The notes below the pieces were generated by a model. That model saw nothing but the letters and a program-made list of their open reading frames with translations, was not told the DNA's origin and did not search any database. Below are positions 26,109 to 34,499 of a stretch of DNA of 64,000 nucleotides, in pieces. The translations under genes were made by a program, and so were the position numbers. Source of the stretch: Arthrobacter sp. SLBN-83. Lineage in GTDB: Bacteria > Actinomycetota > Actinomycetes > Actinomycetales > Micrococcaceae. Where the stretch lies: NCBI RefSeq assembly GCF_006715285.1, contig NZ_VFMX01000001.1, positions 2,914,001-2,978,000 on the forward strand, given 5' to 3'. Numbering within the stretch: position 1 is the first letter of the stretch; each line of letters opens with the position of its first letter.

Positions 26109-26449
26109 AGGTCCCCCTTGATGGTTTGGGCGATGATTTCCCGGACGGCTGGGACTTCGCTGTTGAGGGCGTTCTCCAGGTACTTCGCGGACCGGCCGGC
26201 GTCGTGCCGCAGGGTGAGGTCTTCGTGCTGCTTTACCGCGTAGGGGGTGTCGTAGCTGACCGCGGCCCGGAGCCGTGACTTGTCCGTGGACGTCGTCCCG
26301 GAACGCTCCAGGGTGGCCTCCTCGATGGGGACCGTCTTATTCGACTCACCGAGGACGTGCTCCGCGGCGAGGGCCAGCCCACGGTTCGCCGCCCGCTTGA
26401 GCGACTCGTCGACCTGGCCGTTGAGGTGCAGGTTCCAGTCCTTGCTCAT
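26105..26449 (-). CDS. HK97 gp10-like tail completion / minor capsid protein
   Basis: 114 aa. ALAAEHVLGESNKTVPIEEATLERSG, then VSYDTPYAVKQHEDLTLRHD and RSAKYLENAL, are the hallmarks of the HK97-gp10/minor capsid 2 family (a helix, a TPxAxxxE turn and a KYLE helix). Joins neck to tail. Overlaps neighbours by 4 bp each side. Confidence 0.83.
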   Translation of the reverse strand: MSKDWNLHLNGQVDESLKRAANRGLALAAEHVLGESNKTVPIEEATLERSGTTSTDKSRLRAAVSYDTPYAVKQHEDLTLRHDAGRSAKYLENALNSEVPAVREIIAQTIKGDL

Positions 26450-26763
26450 GCCAGGTTCACCGTGATGTGGTCCGGCAGACCCAAGGGCCCGGAGTCGGCC
26501 ACTGTGACGCTGATGACGTCCAGGGTCTTCCCCCGGTAGGTGACCTGGGAGCCGGAAGCGAAGAGGTCCGGGCCTACGGTGTCCGTGGTGAACCTCGTGG
26601 AGGACACCACCTCGTTGCCGTCCGCGGCCCGGACCAGGGTGTTGCCCTCCGCCACCAGCCCCTTGACCTGGACGGGATCAGAGTAAGAGTCGCCCCACGC
26701 GCCCGCGCCCGTGAGCGTGGTTACTGTGACCTCGTGGACCCAGAACTCTTCGAACTCGCTCAC
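26446..26763 (-). CDS. head closure (stopper) protein
   Basis: 105 aa, mostly beta strands (VHEVTVTTLTGAGAWGDSYS, VKGLVAEGNTLVRAADGNEV, QVTYRGKTLDVISVTVADSG), the shape of SPP1 gp16-type head-closure proteins in the slot between adaptor and tail completion genes. Assignment mainly from synteny. Confidence 0.72.
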   Translation of the reverse strand: MSEFEEFWVHEVTVTTLTGAGAWGDSYSDPVQVKGLVAEGNTLVRAADGNEVVSSTRFTTDTVGPDLFASGSQVTYRGKTLDVISVTVADSGPLGLPDHITVNLA

Positions 26764-27173
26764 AGCAGCTGCACCATCCCGCCGAGGAGGCCAGCGTCAG
26801 CGAGAAGGTAGTAAGCGTCCGGGGCCAGGCCCTCCACTGCTTCCACCTTCGCCGCCGTCGCGCCCTGCTCATACGTGATCGTGGCGCCCCCAATGGACTT
26901 CGACGTCGCCGCGGGCGTCACCCCAGCCCTGCCCAGTGCCGGGTCCACCTGATGGTCCGCCCAGAACTTGACCTGCGCGCACACGGCCTCACGGAACGCT
27001 TGCCGCAGAGCCGTATCAGTCGGGTACCCGTCCGCGTCCGTGGCGTACCGGGCGGACCGGGTCTCCGTCCGAATCCTGGACGAAGCTGAGCGGAGGAGGG
27101 CCGCCGCGTTCTCCGGCGGCGCGGCTGGGGACATCCATGCGGATAGTTCAGCCTCGGTGGCGTAGAGCTTCAC
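26760..27173 (-). CDS. head-tail connector (adaptor) protein
   Basis: 137 aa, GTG start with GGGAGG upstream. Helical N-terminus (ATEAELSAWM, AALLRSASSRIRTETRSARY) and a middle helix (LRQAFREAVCAQVKFWADHQ) match the gp6/gp15-like connector family that binds the portal. Followed by a SIGGATITYEQG beta segment. Fits the adaptor position directly after the capsid-associated gene. Confidence 0.78.
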   Translation of the reverse strand: MKLYATEAELSAWMSPAAPPENAAALLRSASSRIRTETRSARYATDADGYPTDTALRQAFREAVCAQVKFWADHQVDPALGRAGVTPAATSKSIGGATITYEQGATAAKVEAVEGLAPDAYYLLADAGLLGGMVQLL

Positions 27174-27188
27174 AGCGGCCCTCCCTTG

Positions 27189-27761
27189 TTATTCGGCGGT
27201 GACGTTGTTGACGGCCTCGCGGATCTCGTCCCGGCTGAGGTCCTCCAGGGACTCCTCAGCGATGCCGATGGACAGGGCGTAGGCGTGCCAGTCGGCCTTG
27301 GATGCGTTCCCGGCCGGGGCGGCAGGGGTGGCGGTTGGGTCGGTGACGTGAGTGCTCTCCGCCTTGTCCTGCTTGGCGGTGTCGTCCACGTGCACGTCGC
27401 CGGGCTTGACCGGGCGAACACCCTCGGATGCGTGGATTTCCGGGGCGATGACCTCGGGGCCGTGGGGGTTGGCTTTGCCCGCGTTCGTGGGGGCGAGGAA
27501 GTCACCTTCCTGCGGGTCCACGGCAGCGTCTCGCAGCGCGGTTCCGAGCTGCTCAGTGCCAGAGACGTCGCGGGGATCCAGGACCTCCGGAACATCGGGC
27601 GCGGTCGCTGCCCCGTCGATGCCGTAGCCGGCGCCCTGCAGGTACAGGCGAACACCGGCGGGCAGGTCGTCGGTTTCAGCCACGCCTTCCTTGAAGGCCA
27701 ACGTGGTGGACCCGTACACCGAGGTGCCGGTGTACGTCTTATCTGGGCTCGTGATTTTCAT
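27189..27761 (-). CDS. hypothetical virion-region protein
   Basis: 190 aa with GGAGG before the ATG. The N-terminus (MKITSPDKTYTGTSVYGSTT, LAFKEGVAETDDLPAGVRLY) resembles a small beta domain. The middle is disordered and rich in Pro, Ala and Asp. The C-terminal helix pair (ADWHAYALSIGIAEESLEDL, SRDEIREAVN) looks like a Rho-N/HeH-type short helical domain. Found between capsid and connector genes in many actinophages. Could be a head decoration or packaging accessory. Function unknown. Confidence 0.6.
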   Translation of the reverse strand: MKITSPDKTYTGTSVYGSTTLAFKEGVAETDDLPAGVRLYLQGAGYGIDGAATAPDVPEVLDPRDVSGTEQLGTALRDAAVDPQEGDFLAPTNAGKANPHGPEVIAPEIHASEGVRPVKPGDVHVDDTAKQDKAESTHVTDPTATPAAPAGNASKADWHAYALSIGIAEESLEDLSRDEIREAVNNVTAE

Positions 27762-27786
27762 GCTGCCCTCCTAGGGCTGTAGTCCA

Positions 27787-27814
27787 GCGCCGGGCTACAT
27801 AAGCAGCCCGGCGC
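27787..27814 (-). terminator. 10-bp GC-rich hairpin after the capsid gene
   Basis: 27787-27796 pairs with 27805-27814 (GCGCCGGGCT and complement), 8-base loop, no T-run. It lies 20 bp after the capsid stop on the transcribed strand. Attenuator or mRNA-end stabiliser are both possible. Confidence 0.5.
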
Positions 27815-27833
27815 CGGTCGTACTGGTCAGAGG

Positions 27834-28835
27834 TTAGGCAACCTTGATGTTGCGGAAGACGCCCGCGGCCTTGGTCTTCTTCAGGACCACAGCGGCGGGA
27901 CCGAGCTCGGCCTCACCGGTCTTCACAGCGCCGGCGGTGGAGAAGTCCGGCATCCACGAGCGGACCAGGGAGCCCGTGGTGGAGACGGCGTGGAAGCCGT
28001 CCAGGCCGAAGCGGACGGCGTACAAGTCACCGAGGCCGGTGATGTTGCCGCCGGCGCCGCCTGCGTCTGCATCGCGGGTCTGGGTGGCCAGGACGTCCGT
28101 GTTGGAGCCGTCCTTGGTGCCCGGGTCGATCAGCGGGATGCCGTTGTAGGAGTCCACCCGGCGGCCGAAGGCGTCCGTGGTCTTCTCGTACTGGTCAGCC
28201 CACATGGCCAGGCGCTTGAACATCGACAGGACCTTCTTGGGTCCGTAGATGGCGTCCGGTTCGGAGTCCAGCAGGGACAGCCAGGCGTCGATCTGCTCGA
28301 TTTCCGCGATGGCTTCGGCCTTGGTGTCCACGGCGGTCCAGTCGCGGTAGCCGGTGGTGGTGCCGTTGGCCAGGGGCAGGTACTCCGTGGTGGATCCGGT
28401 CAGGATCTTGGAGAGGCCGTCGAAGCCGTTGGCGTCCACCGCGGTGTCACCGTTGAAGACAGCGTCGTTGAACTTGGCCGAGGTGCCCTTGAGGAGTTCG
28501 CGCATCTGGAACGCGGTCTCACGGGCCTGTCCGATGCCGTCCAGGACGCGGTCGATCTGGAAGGAGCCGCCGAGGGGCTTCAGGTCCACGCTGGCGCGGA
28601 CCTTGGTAGCTTCCTGCGGTGCGTACTCGGAGTTGATCGCACGGAACGCGGCGCCACGCTGGGTGAGCTGCCGGGTGTACGAGTAGGTCAGGGTCGCGCC
28701 GCCGCCGGCGGGGGACACCACGTCATCGAACGTGATGCGGTTGAGGATGTCGTTGGACTTCTGAAACTCATCGATGATCTGGACATCGACGTCGTCCGTT
28801 ACGTTGAGCTTCGCCTGGGCGAGGGTTACGGGCAT
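27834..28835 (-). CDS. major capsid protein (HK97 fold)
   Basis: 333 aa, AGGAG before the ATG. An N-arm (ILNRITFDDVVSPAGGGATL), an E-loop-like stretch, the spine helix region (LDGIGQARETAFQMRELLKG, TSAKFNDAVFNGD) and A-domain (LYAVRFGLDGFHAVSTTGSL) fit an HK97-fold capsid of SPP1-gp13/actinophage type. The preceding gene is the scaffold and no protease is present, so it is probably assembled on a separate scaffold without cleavage. Confidence 0.88.
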   Translation of the reverse strand: MPVTLAQAKLNVTDDVDVQIIDEFQKSNDILNRITFDDVVSPAGGGATLTYSYTRQLTQRGAAFRAINSEYAPQEATKVRASVDLKPLGGSFQIDRVLDGIGQARETAFQMRELLKGTSAKFNDAVFNGDTAVDANGFDGLSKILTGSTTEYLPLANGTTTGYRDWTAVDTKAEAIAEIEQIDAWLSLLDSEPDAIYGPKKVLSMFKRLAMWADQYEKTTDAFGRRVDSYNGIPLIDPGTKDGSNTDVLATQTRDADAGGAGGNITGLGDLYAVRFGLDGFHAVSTTGSLVRSWMPDFSTAGAVKTGEAELGPAAVVLKKTKAAGVFRNIKVA

Positions 28836-28852
28836 TGCATGCTCCTAAGGGG

Positions 28853-29440
28853 TTAGCGGGCCATCTTTTTGGCGATGGCGTCTTCGAGGGTGGAGGGTTT
28901 CGCAGGCTTTTCCCCGGTCCCGCCGGTGAAGTCGCCGCCGCTCGTGCCGGCCGCCCGGGCCGCCTTGAGCTTGGGGTTGTCTTTGACCGCGTCCTTGATC
29001 GCCTTCTCGATGTCGGCGGTCTTGGTGGGGTCGATGTCTCCGAGCTTCGCCAGGAAGCTGCGGGAGTCTAGGAGGGCGTCAGCGTCGGCGCCCAGCGTGT
29101 TTGCGGCCTTGTAGACGGCCAGTTCGGTCTTGGCCTGCCGTGCTTCGGCTTGCTGCTCGGTCAGGGAGCGGGTGAGGGCGTCAGCGTCGGGCTTCTCGCC
29201 GTCCTTGGCCTCGGGGTTGAGGGCCTTCTGGATGGCGTCCAGGGTCTTTTTTGCCACCCGTTCGTCGCCGTCTGCCTTGCGGAGCTCGTTGATGAGCTTC
29301 TGCGCCCCGGCGGGGAGGGACTCCACCTTGCCGTCCCACTCGGCTGGCTTGGTCTCCTCAGCGGGCTTCTGCTCCTGCTGCTGAGCTTCGGTGCCCTGCT
29401 GCTGGGTCTGCTGTTCCTGCTCGGTTGCTGCTTCGCTCAT
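28853..29440 (-). CDS. capsid scaffold protein
   Basis: 195 aa from the ATG at 29440, with GGAGG 5 bp upstream (a TTG four codons earlier is less likely). Gln/Glu-rich disordered N-terminus (EQEQQTQQQGTEAQQQEQKP), a long coiled coil (about 75-115), and a short basic C-terminal helix (EDAIAKKMAR) that would bind capsid. Size, composition and position just before the capsid gene are typical of phage scaffolds. Confidence 0.82.
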   Translation of the reverse strand: MSEAATEQEQQTQQQGTEAQQQEQKPAEETKPAEWDGKVESLPAGAQKLINELRKADGDERVAKKTLDAIQKALNPEAKDGEKPDADALTRSLTEQQAEARQAKTELAVYKAANTLGADADALLDSRSFLAKLGDIDPTKTADIEKAIKDAVKDNPKLKAARAAGTSGGDFTGGTGEKPAKPSTLEDAIAKKMAR

Positions 29441-29461
29441 GGTGCCCTCCAAGTGGCATAG

Positions 29462-29493
29462 AAAAAGGGAGCCACCGTCTAGTGACTCCCTTT
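29462..29493 (-). terminator. intrinsic terminator between MuF-like and scaffold genes
   Basis: On the minus strand a 12-bp stem with one mismatch (29464-29475 with 29482-29493) is followed by a T-run (A29466-A29462). It lies 14 bp after the MuF-like stop and 21 bp before the scaffold start, inside the structural operon. Confidence 0.7.
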
Positions 29494-29507
29494 CGTGGGT
29501 AATTGGG

Positions 29508-30590
29508 TTATCGAACCTTCAACGAGGTCCTGTAACTGAGATCCTTACGGCCGTTCTCGTCCCGCCAGGACTTGAACTCCGCCTGCTTGCTCCGGAGCTT
29601 GGCCCGGGTCTGCGCGGCTTGCTGGCCGCCGAACTCGTCAGCGATGGCCACTTGCCTCTTCAGTTCCCGGATCCGTCGCTCATAGGCCCGTTGCTGCTGC
29701 CGCAGCTTGTCACCCTCGGGGTCCGCGGTGTCCGTGCCGGGGCCTTTGGTGATGCCGGGAAGGTAGATGTTGTGGGAGTGCCGGCAGTTCGGGTGGTAGA
29801 GCCCGCGGGCCTTCGCCTCAGCGAGGGAAGCCATCACGGTCCGGCCGTCCCGCAGCTTCCCGCTGGTCTGCCCGGTCAGGGAGAGGACCTTCCCCTCGAA
29901 CGGGCGGCAGACCGCGCATTCCTCGGGGGCGTTGGACACGATGACGGTGTCCACGCCGAGTTCCCGGAGCCGGTCAGTGCTGCCTTGGAGCATGGCTTGT
30001 GAGGTGGAGGTTCGTGCCGCCATCTCAGCGTAGGATGCCATGTTCCAGTTCCGCCCGGCCGTGTCCCGGAACCCTGTGATACCGGTCTTGCCCAGCCGTT
30101 CCAGGATGATCGCGGAGGCTTCCCGGCGGGTTACGACACCCAGTGCGGCTTGGGCGACGGCCTGCCGGACGGTCTGGGCGTAGATGTCGTTCACTGCCCG
30201 AGAGATGTGGAACCGCATCGGCGTGAGCAACCCTAGGGTGTCGCGGACGAGGGCGGCGAGGGCGCCGGTGGGCTGCACTTCCCCGAAGGCCCCGTGGATG
30301 AGGCCCGCGCTGGTGAGTTCAGCGCCGGCGGTCGCCACACCACGGTTGTAGGCCATCCCCACCGCCTCTTCGACGGCTCCGGGGAGTCCGAGTTGGAGGC
30401 TGGCGATGATCCTGTCTGTCTGGGCGCGGAGGGCTTGGATGTTGCGGAGCTTCCGCTCAGCCCAGTCGGGCCCGTCTTTGCCGTCTGACAGTGCCTTAGC
30501 GATCTTCTGGAGGAGGAGGGTTTCAGCTTCTGCGAACTGCTCCCTCAGCCCCTTCGCCAGGGACGTGGCATCATCCGGGCGGATCGCCAT
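29508..30590 (-). CDS. phage head morphogenesis / minor capsid protein (MuF-like)
   Basis: 360 aa. Long helical N-terminal region, the central RFHISRAVNDIYAQTVRQAV helix, AARTSTSQAMLQGSTDRLRE, then a metal-binding-like Cys/His set (NAPEECAVCRPFEGKVLSLT and HPNCRHSHNIYLPG) typical of minor capsid 2/SPP1 gp7-related proteins. The C-terminus is a coiled coil. Packaged in the head next to the portal and required for correct assembly. 9 bp from the portal gene. Confidence 0.83.
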   Translation of the reverse strand: MAIRPDDATSLAKGLREQFAEAETLLLQKIAKALSDGKDGPDWAERKLRNIQALRAQTDRIIASLQLGLPGAVEEAVGMAYNRGVATAGAELTSAGLIHGAFGEVQPTGALAALVRDTLGLLTPMRFHISRAVNDIYAQTVRQAVAQAALGVVTRREASAIILERLGKTGITGFRDTAGRNWNMASYAEMAARTSTSQAMLQGSTDRLRELGVDTVIVSNAPEECAVCRPFEGKVLSLTGQTSGKLRDGRTVMASLAEAKARGLYHPNCRHSHNIYLPGITKGPGTDTADPEGDKLRQQQRAYERRIRELKRQVAIADEFGGQQAAQTRAKLRSKQAEFKSWRDENGRKDLSYRTSLKVR

Positions 30591-30599
30591 GGCCGCATC

Positions 30600-32192
30600 C
30601 TATCCTGTCGGGGTCAAGGAGGGGTCAAGCCCCTGCCCGTCCTCCCCGAACGTGGTCGGGTCGGTGAGGGGTTCGAGAGCGAAGTCCGCACGGATGCGGG
30701 CCACTTCCTCATCCACCTCGGGCTGATCCCAGGACGGGTTCCGGCGCTTCACCCGCTCCTCAATGGAAGCGGACTGGCTGGAGTAGTCCAGCTGGTTCTG
30801 ACGGGCCACGGCCTCCGCGTCGTCCGCGATGCCGTCCGCGAAGTCCACCCGCACCGGGCACGGGGTGACACCGGCCGGGAAGATCTGCGCGTCCACGGCG
30901 AGGGCCTTGGTGAGGATCCGCTCCATGGCCGGCTTGAGACCGAGGATCTTCCGTTTCCTGGTCGTGTACGAGGTCTGGGCCTTGGCCGCGACCTCGGTGG
31001 CCGTTACAGCCGCGCCGGAGGAGTCCTGCATCCCGAACGTGGCCGGGGAGTAGCCGGCGGCGGTGAGGATGATGCGGCGGAAGTGGTCGATGGCGGTGAG
31101 GAAGTCGTCCGTGCGGATCTCGAACTGGACCTTCTCGATGGCCATCTTCGAGTCACCCATGGACGACGGCGCCGCCTTCACCGGGGTGAAGATCGACTGA
31201 TCCAGATCGAACCCTGCACCCTTGCCGGCGCCGAGGTCCTGCAGCATGGACTCACCCACGATGAGGCGGCCCTTGCCGAGACGGATGTCCCGCAGCCAGG
31301 AAGAGTACAGCTCGTCCAGGGCGTCGAGTTTCTGCTCAATCCCCTCGAGGTCACTACGGCCGAGGTGTGCGCCCACGGGATCATTCCTCCACAGGGCGGA
31401 GGGAGTGATGTTGGGGGCGTATTCGACGGCGAGGCCGGGGGTGAGGGTGGAGAGGGTGTCCCCGTTGATGAGGAGCTCAGCGTTGGCCGGTTCTGCGAGC
31501 CAGGCTGTGGAGTCGTGGGCGTCGAAGGGGACGCGGTGACCGAGGTTGTCCGGGGTTCCCTCGTAGAGGCCGTGGGAGACCATGCCGACACCGGTGTTGT
31601 CTTTCCAGTGGTGTTCGAGGTGCCGGGTGATCTGCTGGCCTTCGGTCTTCACGGTCCGCCAGAAGGTGACAGTGTGGAGGCGGCCCCAGTGGAACGTCGG
31701 CCATGCCATGTCCGCATCCACCTTGGAGATGAAGACGTGCTCAGCGGTGGCTTTGTCCCACGTGACCCGGAGAAACACCCCGCCGAGGGCGGCACTGATC
31801 TCTGCGCCGGAGACGATGGTCTGTTCGAACTCGGGCCCGGTGATGAGGTCCAGCCGCTCCTGCGCCTTACTGACCTTTTCCTCAGCGTCGTCCTCGGCAG
31901 CGTCGATGACTGCCGTGGCCGGCTCGGAGAAGAGGAGGTTCGCACTGGTGCGGCAGATCTCTTGGGCGAGGCTGATGTGGATGTTCGCCATGTCCGGGGA
32001 CTCGGTGGCCTTGGCTCCGACGAACCATGTCCGGATCCGCTGCAGCAGGCCCGGCCGGGAGGCGGACTGGGCGTAGATGCTGGAGAGGGTGGCGGTCTCG
32101 TTGGAGTACCAGGCGCCGTAGGTTCGGAGGACGGGGAGGACGTTGGCGAGTTCCTTGGGTGGCCACGCTATGCCGTTGGCGGGCAGTGCCAA
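30600..32192 (-). CDS. portal protein
   Basis: 530 aa, SPP1 gp6-like size. An N-terminal clip region (ETATLSSIYAQSASRPGLLQ, FVGAKATESPDMANIHISLA), a central wing with ALGGVFLRVTWDKATAEHVF, a helical stem/crown (KMAIEKVQFEIRTDDFLTAI, HFRRIILTAAGYSPATFGMQ, VAAKAQTSYTTRKRKILGLK), and a disordered acidic C-terminus. Forms the dodecameric DNA gate. Directly after the large terminase gene. Confidence 0.9.
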   Translation of the reverse strand: MALPANGIAWPPKELANVLPVLRTYGAWYSNETATLSSIYAQSASRPGLLQRIRTWFVGAKATESPDMANIHISLAQEICRTSANLLFSEPATAVIDAAEDDAEEKVSKAQERLDLITGPEFEQTIVSGAEISAALGGVFLRVTWDKATAEHVFISKVDADMAWPTFHWGRLHTVTFWRTVKTEGQQITRHLEHHWKDNTGVGMVSHGLYEGTPDNLGHRVPFDAHDSTAWLAEPANAELLINGDTLSTLTPGLAVEYAPNITPSALWRNDPVGAHLGRSDLEGIEQKLDALDELYSSWLRDIRLGKGRLIVGESMLQDLGAGKGAGFDLDQSIFTPVKAAPSSMGDSKMAIEKVQFEIRTDDFLTAIDHFRRIILTAAGYSPATFGMQDSSGAAVTATEVAAKAQTSYTTRKRKILGLKPAMERILTKALAVDAQIFPAGVTPCPVRVDFADGIADDAEAVARQNQLDYSSQSASIEERVKRRNPSWDQPEVDEEVARIRADFALEPLTDPTTFGEDGQGLDPSLTPTG

Positions 32193-32207
32193 TGTGGCCT
32201 CCTGGGG

Positions 32208-33476
32208 TTATGCGGCGAGGTCTACGAGGCCGCGCCAGTTCGTTTCAGTGGTCGCCACGACGTACCGGGCGGGGTCAATAGAGTCATCAGCGGTCTTGAT
32301 GGGCTTGTCCTCACCACGCAGCGAGGCCGCGGGATCCCATGAGTACCCGGGCATTTCGCTGATGAGGCCTTGGCAGCGGTCGGAGACCTTGAGTTTGCCG
32401 TTGGCCATGAGCGAGGACATCGTCCGGATCCCGTAGAGGACTTCGTTGTTGGCGGCGATGACGTTGCGGACACCCTGCGTGCCGAACTCCACATGGAGCG
32501 AGGCGGCGGCGGGGTCGATGATGACCCATTCCGGTTGCAGGGTGGACGGGTGCGGGATGTGATCGACGGGCAACCACTCTTTGATCGCAGTGGTGATCGT
32601 GGCGTCGTTGAGGCGCATGGACCTGTCCGCGGCTTCATACCGCCACTCGTCCACGAAATAGAGGACACCGTCGATGCCGAGGCCCAGGATGATCGCTGAG
32701 GTCGCGTGGGTGGTGCCGTAGTCGATGCCGCAACCGAAGTAGCGCTGCATCGGGGGCAGGTCCTTCCAAGCCACAACATGTTCTTGCTCGTCCCAGAAGT
32801 CGAACACGGCGCCCTCAGCGGCCACCCAAAGGCCTTCAATGAAGCGCTTGTAGAAGAGGCCAGTGAACTCGAGCTTCTTCTCCTCGATGTACTCGGAGGA
32901 GAGGGAGGGGTTGTCTTCCATGGTGAACCGCCACCGCGTCCAGTGCGACAACGAACCTTTGCTGGCGCCGATACGGTCCAGGAACTTCTTCTTGAACCAG
33001 TGCGCGGGCCCGTCCGGGTTCGTGGTCCCGAAGAGTTGGGCGCCGGCGACGGACATGCGGCCGAGGAGCTGGGTGAAGAACTCTTCCGGGATGGTCGTGA
33101 TCTCATCAACCATCGCGCCGGCGACGGTGAGGCCACGGAGGACCTTCTCGGACTTCGCGTCGGAGGCTCCGAGGACGTGGACGAGGCGGCCGAAGATCTT
33201 CACGGTGGGGGCGCCGTAGTTACCTATGACGTCGTCCGCGAGGGCGCCGAAGAGGGTGGTGTCCTGCAGGGGGCCGATCATGTTCCGCCACACCGAGTCG
33301 CGGGTCCGGCCAACCATGACCAATGCACCGGTTTTTGGGGCGTTGGCGAGGAACATCATCCACCGGACCAAGGCGATGATGGTTTTCCCGGACCGGATGG
33401 AACCTTCGAGGATGTTGACCTTACGGTTGCTGCCCCTGAGGAAGTTCAGTTGTTTCGGGCTCACCGCTTGGAGCAT
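32208..33476 (-). CDS. terminase large subunit
   Basis: 422 aa packaging motor. ATPase domain: Walker A EGSIRSGKT (about residue 24), Walker B AMVDEITTIPEEF (about 120) and the coupling motif FGTTNPDGPAHW. RNase H-like nuclease: GIDYGTTHATSAII with the first Asp, VIIDPAAAS, and DDSIDPARYV with the last. Size and motifs match the phage terminase_3/XtmB type. The start overlaps the small-subunit gene by 56 bp. Confidence 0.94.
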   Translation of the reverse strand: MLQAVSPKQLNFLRGSNRKVNILEGSIRSGKTIIALVRWMMFLANAPKTGALVMVGRTRDSVWRNMIGPLQDTTLFGALADDVIGNYGAPTVKIFGRLVHVLGASDAKSEKVLRGLTVAGAMVDEITTIPEEFFTQLLGRMSVAGAQLFGTTNPDGPAHWFKKKFLDRIGASKGSLSHWTRWRFTMEDNPSLSSEYIEEKKLEFTGLFYKRFIEGLWVAAEGAVFDFWDEQEHVVAWKDLPPMQRYFGCGIDYGTTHATSAIILGLGIDGVLYFVDEWRYEAADRSMRLNDATITTAIKEWLPVDHIPHPSTLQPEWVIIDPAAASLHVEFGTQGVRNVIAANNEVLYGIRTMSSLMANGKLKVSDRCQGLISEMPGYSWDPAASLRGEDKPIKTADDSIDPARYVVATTETNWRGLVDLAA

Positions 33477-33957
33477 TGGTGACCCCCAATTGTTCTGCGA
33501 GGCGGCTGAGCATGGACTGGGCTTCGGAGCGTTCGGGGACGGCGTCTACCTTCTCGAGGAGCATGGCCTTGTCCAGGTACACGGCGACGGACGTGGCGAG
33601 GTTGCGTTCCTCACCGGCGGGGACGAAGTCCAGATCCCGGGGTGATTGCTGTCCTGGCCCGGTTGGGACGAGCGCGGAGAACGTTGGTGCTTCGAGGCGG
33701 TTGAGGATGAACTCTGCGCGGTCGTACATGCGGCCGACGAGTTTGGCGCGTCGGGCTTTGTTGTCCTGCGTTTTCGCTTCTGTGGCGGCTTTGATGCGGT
33801 CGGAGCGGGCGAAGGACAGGCCGGCTTCTTTGACTACCTTGGAGACCCAGGCGGTGGAGTACCCGGTTTCGCGGACGATGTCGTTGCGGCCTTTGTCTTG
33901 GGCGTGGAGGGCGAGGACGATGTCCCGGTCTGCTTGTGTGCGTTTGGGGTTGGGCAC
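33421..33957 (-). CDS. terminase small subunit (HTH)
   Basis: 178 aa, GTG start. The N-terminal helix-turn-helix DIVLALHAQDKGRNDIVRET/GYSTAWVSKVVKEAG recognises DNA. A basic helical middle (IKAATEAKTQDNKARRAKLV, GRMYDRAEFILNRLE) suits oligomerisation, and the tail is disordered. Position immediately before TerL and an HTH N-terminus support the packaging-site recognition role. The cos/pac site is likely close by, in the non-coding 33,958-34,201 stretch (inference). Confidence 0.78.
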   Translation of the reverse strand: MPNPKRTQADRDIVLALHAQDKGRNDIVRETGYSTAWVSKVVKEAGLSFARSDRIKAATEAKTQDNKARRAKLVGRMYDRAEFILNRLEAPTFSALVPTGPGQQSPRDLDFVPAGEERNLATSVAVYLDKAMLLEKVDAVPERSEAQSMLSRLAEQLGVTNAPSGEPETTELPQGQQP

Positions 33958-34054
33958 AAGAGGTTGGTCACCGCCTCGGGGTTGTGGGTTGGTGGACGGG
34001 TACTGGCTGAACCGCTGGTCTTTGGTGGCGTGGTCGGTGCGCGTTCCCCGTCAG

Positions 34055-34120
34055 TGGGGCTGGCAGGTGTCGAACCTGCGGCGAGTACTGGGGGATCCTC
34101 GCCAAACCACTTTCAGCCCC
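34055..34120 (-). ncRNA. tRNA-like element lacking a standard D-arm
   Basis: On the minus strand, a perfect 7-bp acceptor stem (GGGGCTG with CAGCCCC) and a perfect 5-bp T-stem with loop TTCGACA (consensus TTCRAnn) stack as in a tRNA, with discriminator A and no encoded CCA. A 6-bp anticodon-like stem (GGCGAG with CTCGCC) carries a 12-base loop GATCCCCCAGTA in place of 7. Only AAAGTGGTTT stands where the D-arm should be. It may be a degenerate phage tRNA, a D-armless tRNA mimic, or a structured part of the packaging site. It lies 98 bp upstream of TerS in a gap with no protein gene. Confidence 0.45.
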
Positions 34121-34201
34121 GCGGCCTGCCGGCTCATGTTCCGGCGGGCATCATTCAGTTATGCCTTCCGCCTCAGCCCGCAAGCTTTTCGGTGGGGAAG
34201 A

Positions 34202-34354
34202 TTAGGTGGCCAGGATTTCAGCCACATGGTTTCGGTAGTCGCCGCCGATATGCATGGGGGCTTCCCAGCCACACATGCAGCTGCGTACGTCACCCTCGAA
34301 GTCACCGGTCGGGATGTGGCCCTGCAGTGCAGTGAGGATTTCCGCTTGTGTCAT
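34202..34354 (-). CDS. small phage protein with CxCGW motif (50 aa)
   Basis: From the ATG at 34354: MTQAEILTALQGHIPTGDFE, then RSCMCGWEAPMHIGGDYRNH and a final VAEILAT helix. A CxCGW turn and a terminal H-x-x-H-like helix occur in many small actinophage zinc-finger-like proteins. The longer frame to 34462 is unlikely. First gene after the candidate late promoter at 34,544-34,572. Function unknown. Confidence 0.6.
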   Translation of the reverse strand: MTQAEILTALQGHIPTGDFEGDVRSCMCGWEAPMHIGGDYRNHVAEILAT

Positions 34355-34499
34355 GGCCGTCTCTGTTCGTTGCGAAGTTTGGGTGGTGGCGGGCCCGTGC
34401 GGGTCGTCACTCAAGGCTGGATGGGCCGAGCTCGCCGCTTGGAGAATCTGTGCAGCAGACACCCGCCACCACGTCTATGCCTACCCGCCAATGGGGGTA

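Noticed and set aside
34056..34120. Ordinary tRNA gene
   Set aside because: Acceptor and T-arm fit, but only 34 bases connect them to each other where about 41 are needed, and no 7-base anticodon loop or D-stem can be drawn.
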